5,433 bases of DNA, from assembly GCA_934371915.1 (NCBI GenBank), contig CAKROE010000125.1:1-5433 (forward strand). Reading direction: 5' to 3'. Of this stretch, positions 4,899-5,433 are shown in pieces (the stretch's first letter is position 1; the number at the start of each line of letters is the position of its first letter). Below the pieces are notes generated by a model. The model saw only the letters and a program-made list of their open reading frames with translations, did not search any database and had not been told where the DNA came from. The translations under genes and the position numbers were made by a program. Source of the stretch: an uncultured Blautia sp. (GTDB lineage Bacteria > Bacillota > Clostridia > Lachnospirales > Lachnospiraceae).

Positions 4899-5433
4899 CA
4901 TTATGTGACGAGGTCCACTGCTTACGACGGCTGATCCAAAAATTGAACGTAAAATCCCTGCGCTTATTGCAGACTTCTGCACGTACTATGCGCCCCATGC
5001 CAACCACAGTGTCATCTATTACTATGATGCCACCGCTCTTGGCTCAAACTATGCCGTGAACGACCAAGACTTTCATTGGGTAGTTGTGCATGAGTTTGAA
5101 CGCCACGGCTGGAGTGTGCAAGATGTGTATCTTGGCAACCCCATGCGCCATGATGAAAAATACTTGCTCATCAATCAAGGTTTTTTCAGGCAAGCAACGC
5201 TTGATGCCTTACTTCAACCGTCAAATGTTGTGCAAATGAGAACAAAGTCAAACTTGTTTGAACTTTGTCGAGTGCAGCCAACATTCGTAAAACAATGACG
5301 ATCTTATTCTTGCCATTCAATCGGCAGGTGTGGAACGCGGTCGCAATGGCTTTCGCAAAAACAAGTCCACAGAGAAAAATCCCGAATCAGAGGAGGACTT
5401 GTTGGAGCATCGCACCGATGGCACTGATGCTTT
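4899..5433 (+). pseudogene. Phage terminase large subunit-like pseudogene (C-terminal nuclease part, continues past window)
   Basis: Three reading-frame segments join into one protein resembling the C-terminal, RNase H-like nuclease half of Bacteroidales phage/prophage large terminases. Frame 1 (about 4924-5180) gives ADPKIERKIPALIADFC, then VIYYYDATALGSNYAVNDQD, HEFERHGWSVQDVYLGNPM and HDEKYLLINQGF. Frame 2 (about 5183-5224) gives SGKQRLMPYFNRQ. Frame 2 resumes at 5291 with NNDDLILAIQSAGVERGRNG and ends in LLEHRTDGTDAF. The Asp of YYYD and the TDGTDAF motif are the likely metal-binding positions. The frame change at 5181-5186 fits one extra T in a T6 run. A 66-bp insertion (5225-5290) then splits NRQ from NND and brings stops. 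The 5' boundary is uncertain; HYVT at 4899-4910 in frame 3 may be its start, separated by a 19-nt extra segment. The ATPase half is absent and there is no working gene. Confidence 0.62.
5224..5290. repeat. 66-bp palindromic insertion (MITE-like) in the terminase remnant
   Basis: The segment interrupts the terminase frame exactly between the codons for NRQ and NND, and the same frame resumes after 66 bp. Its ends form an inverted repeat, AATGTTG (5224-5230) and CAACATT (5279-5285). Its core is a hairpin of ACAAAGTCAAAC (5242-5253) with GTTTGAACTTTGT (5256-5268), with one bulged base and a 2-nt loop. Similar short sequences CGTCAAA (5219-5225) and CGTAAAA (5286-5292) lie at both borders and may be an imperfect target duplication. 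It resembles a small non-autonomous palindromic repeat. Confidence 0.5.

Noticed and set aside
5056..5298. An 80-aa plus-strand gene starting at GTG
   Set aside because: The frame continues upstream as terminase-like protein, and its tail comes from an extra T and the palindromic insertion; it is a slice of a pseudogene.

Overview
The window most likely comes from a member of the Bacteroidales (Bacteroides/Prevotella/Parabacteroides type). The evidence is the AT-rich intergenic DNA, a textbook Bacteroidetes sigma-ABfr promoter (TTTG-N20-TACTTTTG), weak or absent Shine-Dalgarno sites with A-rich start contexts, a BspA-type leucine-rich repeat protein, a Nudix + winged-helix regulator of the type common in this order, and remnants of Bacteroidales-like IS30 and phage genes. 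Every intact gene lies on the minus strand.

Region A (about 2190 down to 96) is a compact four-gene operon, given here in transcription order. It starts with a 98-aa protein of unknown family. Next come a Nudix hydrolase with a C-terminal NrtR/AraR-like winged helix, a small macro-domain-like (ADP-ribose-binding type) protein, and a PD-(D/E)XK nuclease-like protein. The genes overlap or nearly touch (7-nt overlap, 12-nt gap, 4-nt ATGA overlap). One promoter drives them, flanked by two copies of a 17-bp palindrome (TGCGTAA-N3-TTACGCA type) 51 bp apart centre to centre. The simplest model is an autoregulated module that senses or processes an NAD-derived or ADP-ribose-like nucleotide and delivers a nuclease activity. 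Each domain assignment rests on visible motifs; the joint function is inference.

Region B (about 2197 up to 4540) holds minus-strand accessory genes: a gene with an EVE/PUA-like look that carries a probable 1-nt frameshift, a cytoplasmic BspA-type LRR protein, a possible 32-aa overlapping ORF, and a secreted 189-aa protein of unknown function. An imperfect stem-loop with T runs on both sides (2197-2238) separates this block from region A.

Region C (about 4540-5433) is a graveyard of mobile DNA. It contains the degenerate C-terminus of an IS30-family transposase (minus strand), about 130 bp with no recognisable gene, and then a plus-strand pseudogene of a phage terminase large-subunit-like protein. 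The terminase copy has lost its N-terminal part, carries an extra T in a T run, and is interrupted by a 66-bp palindromic insertion. It runs off the right edge. No tRNA, rRNA or CRISPR array was seen.
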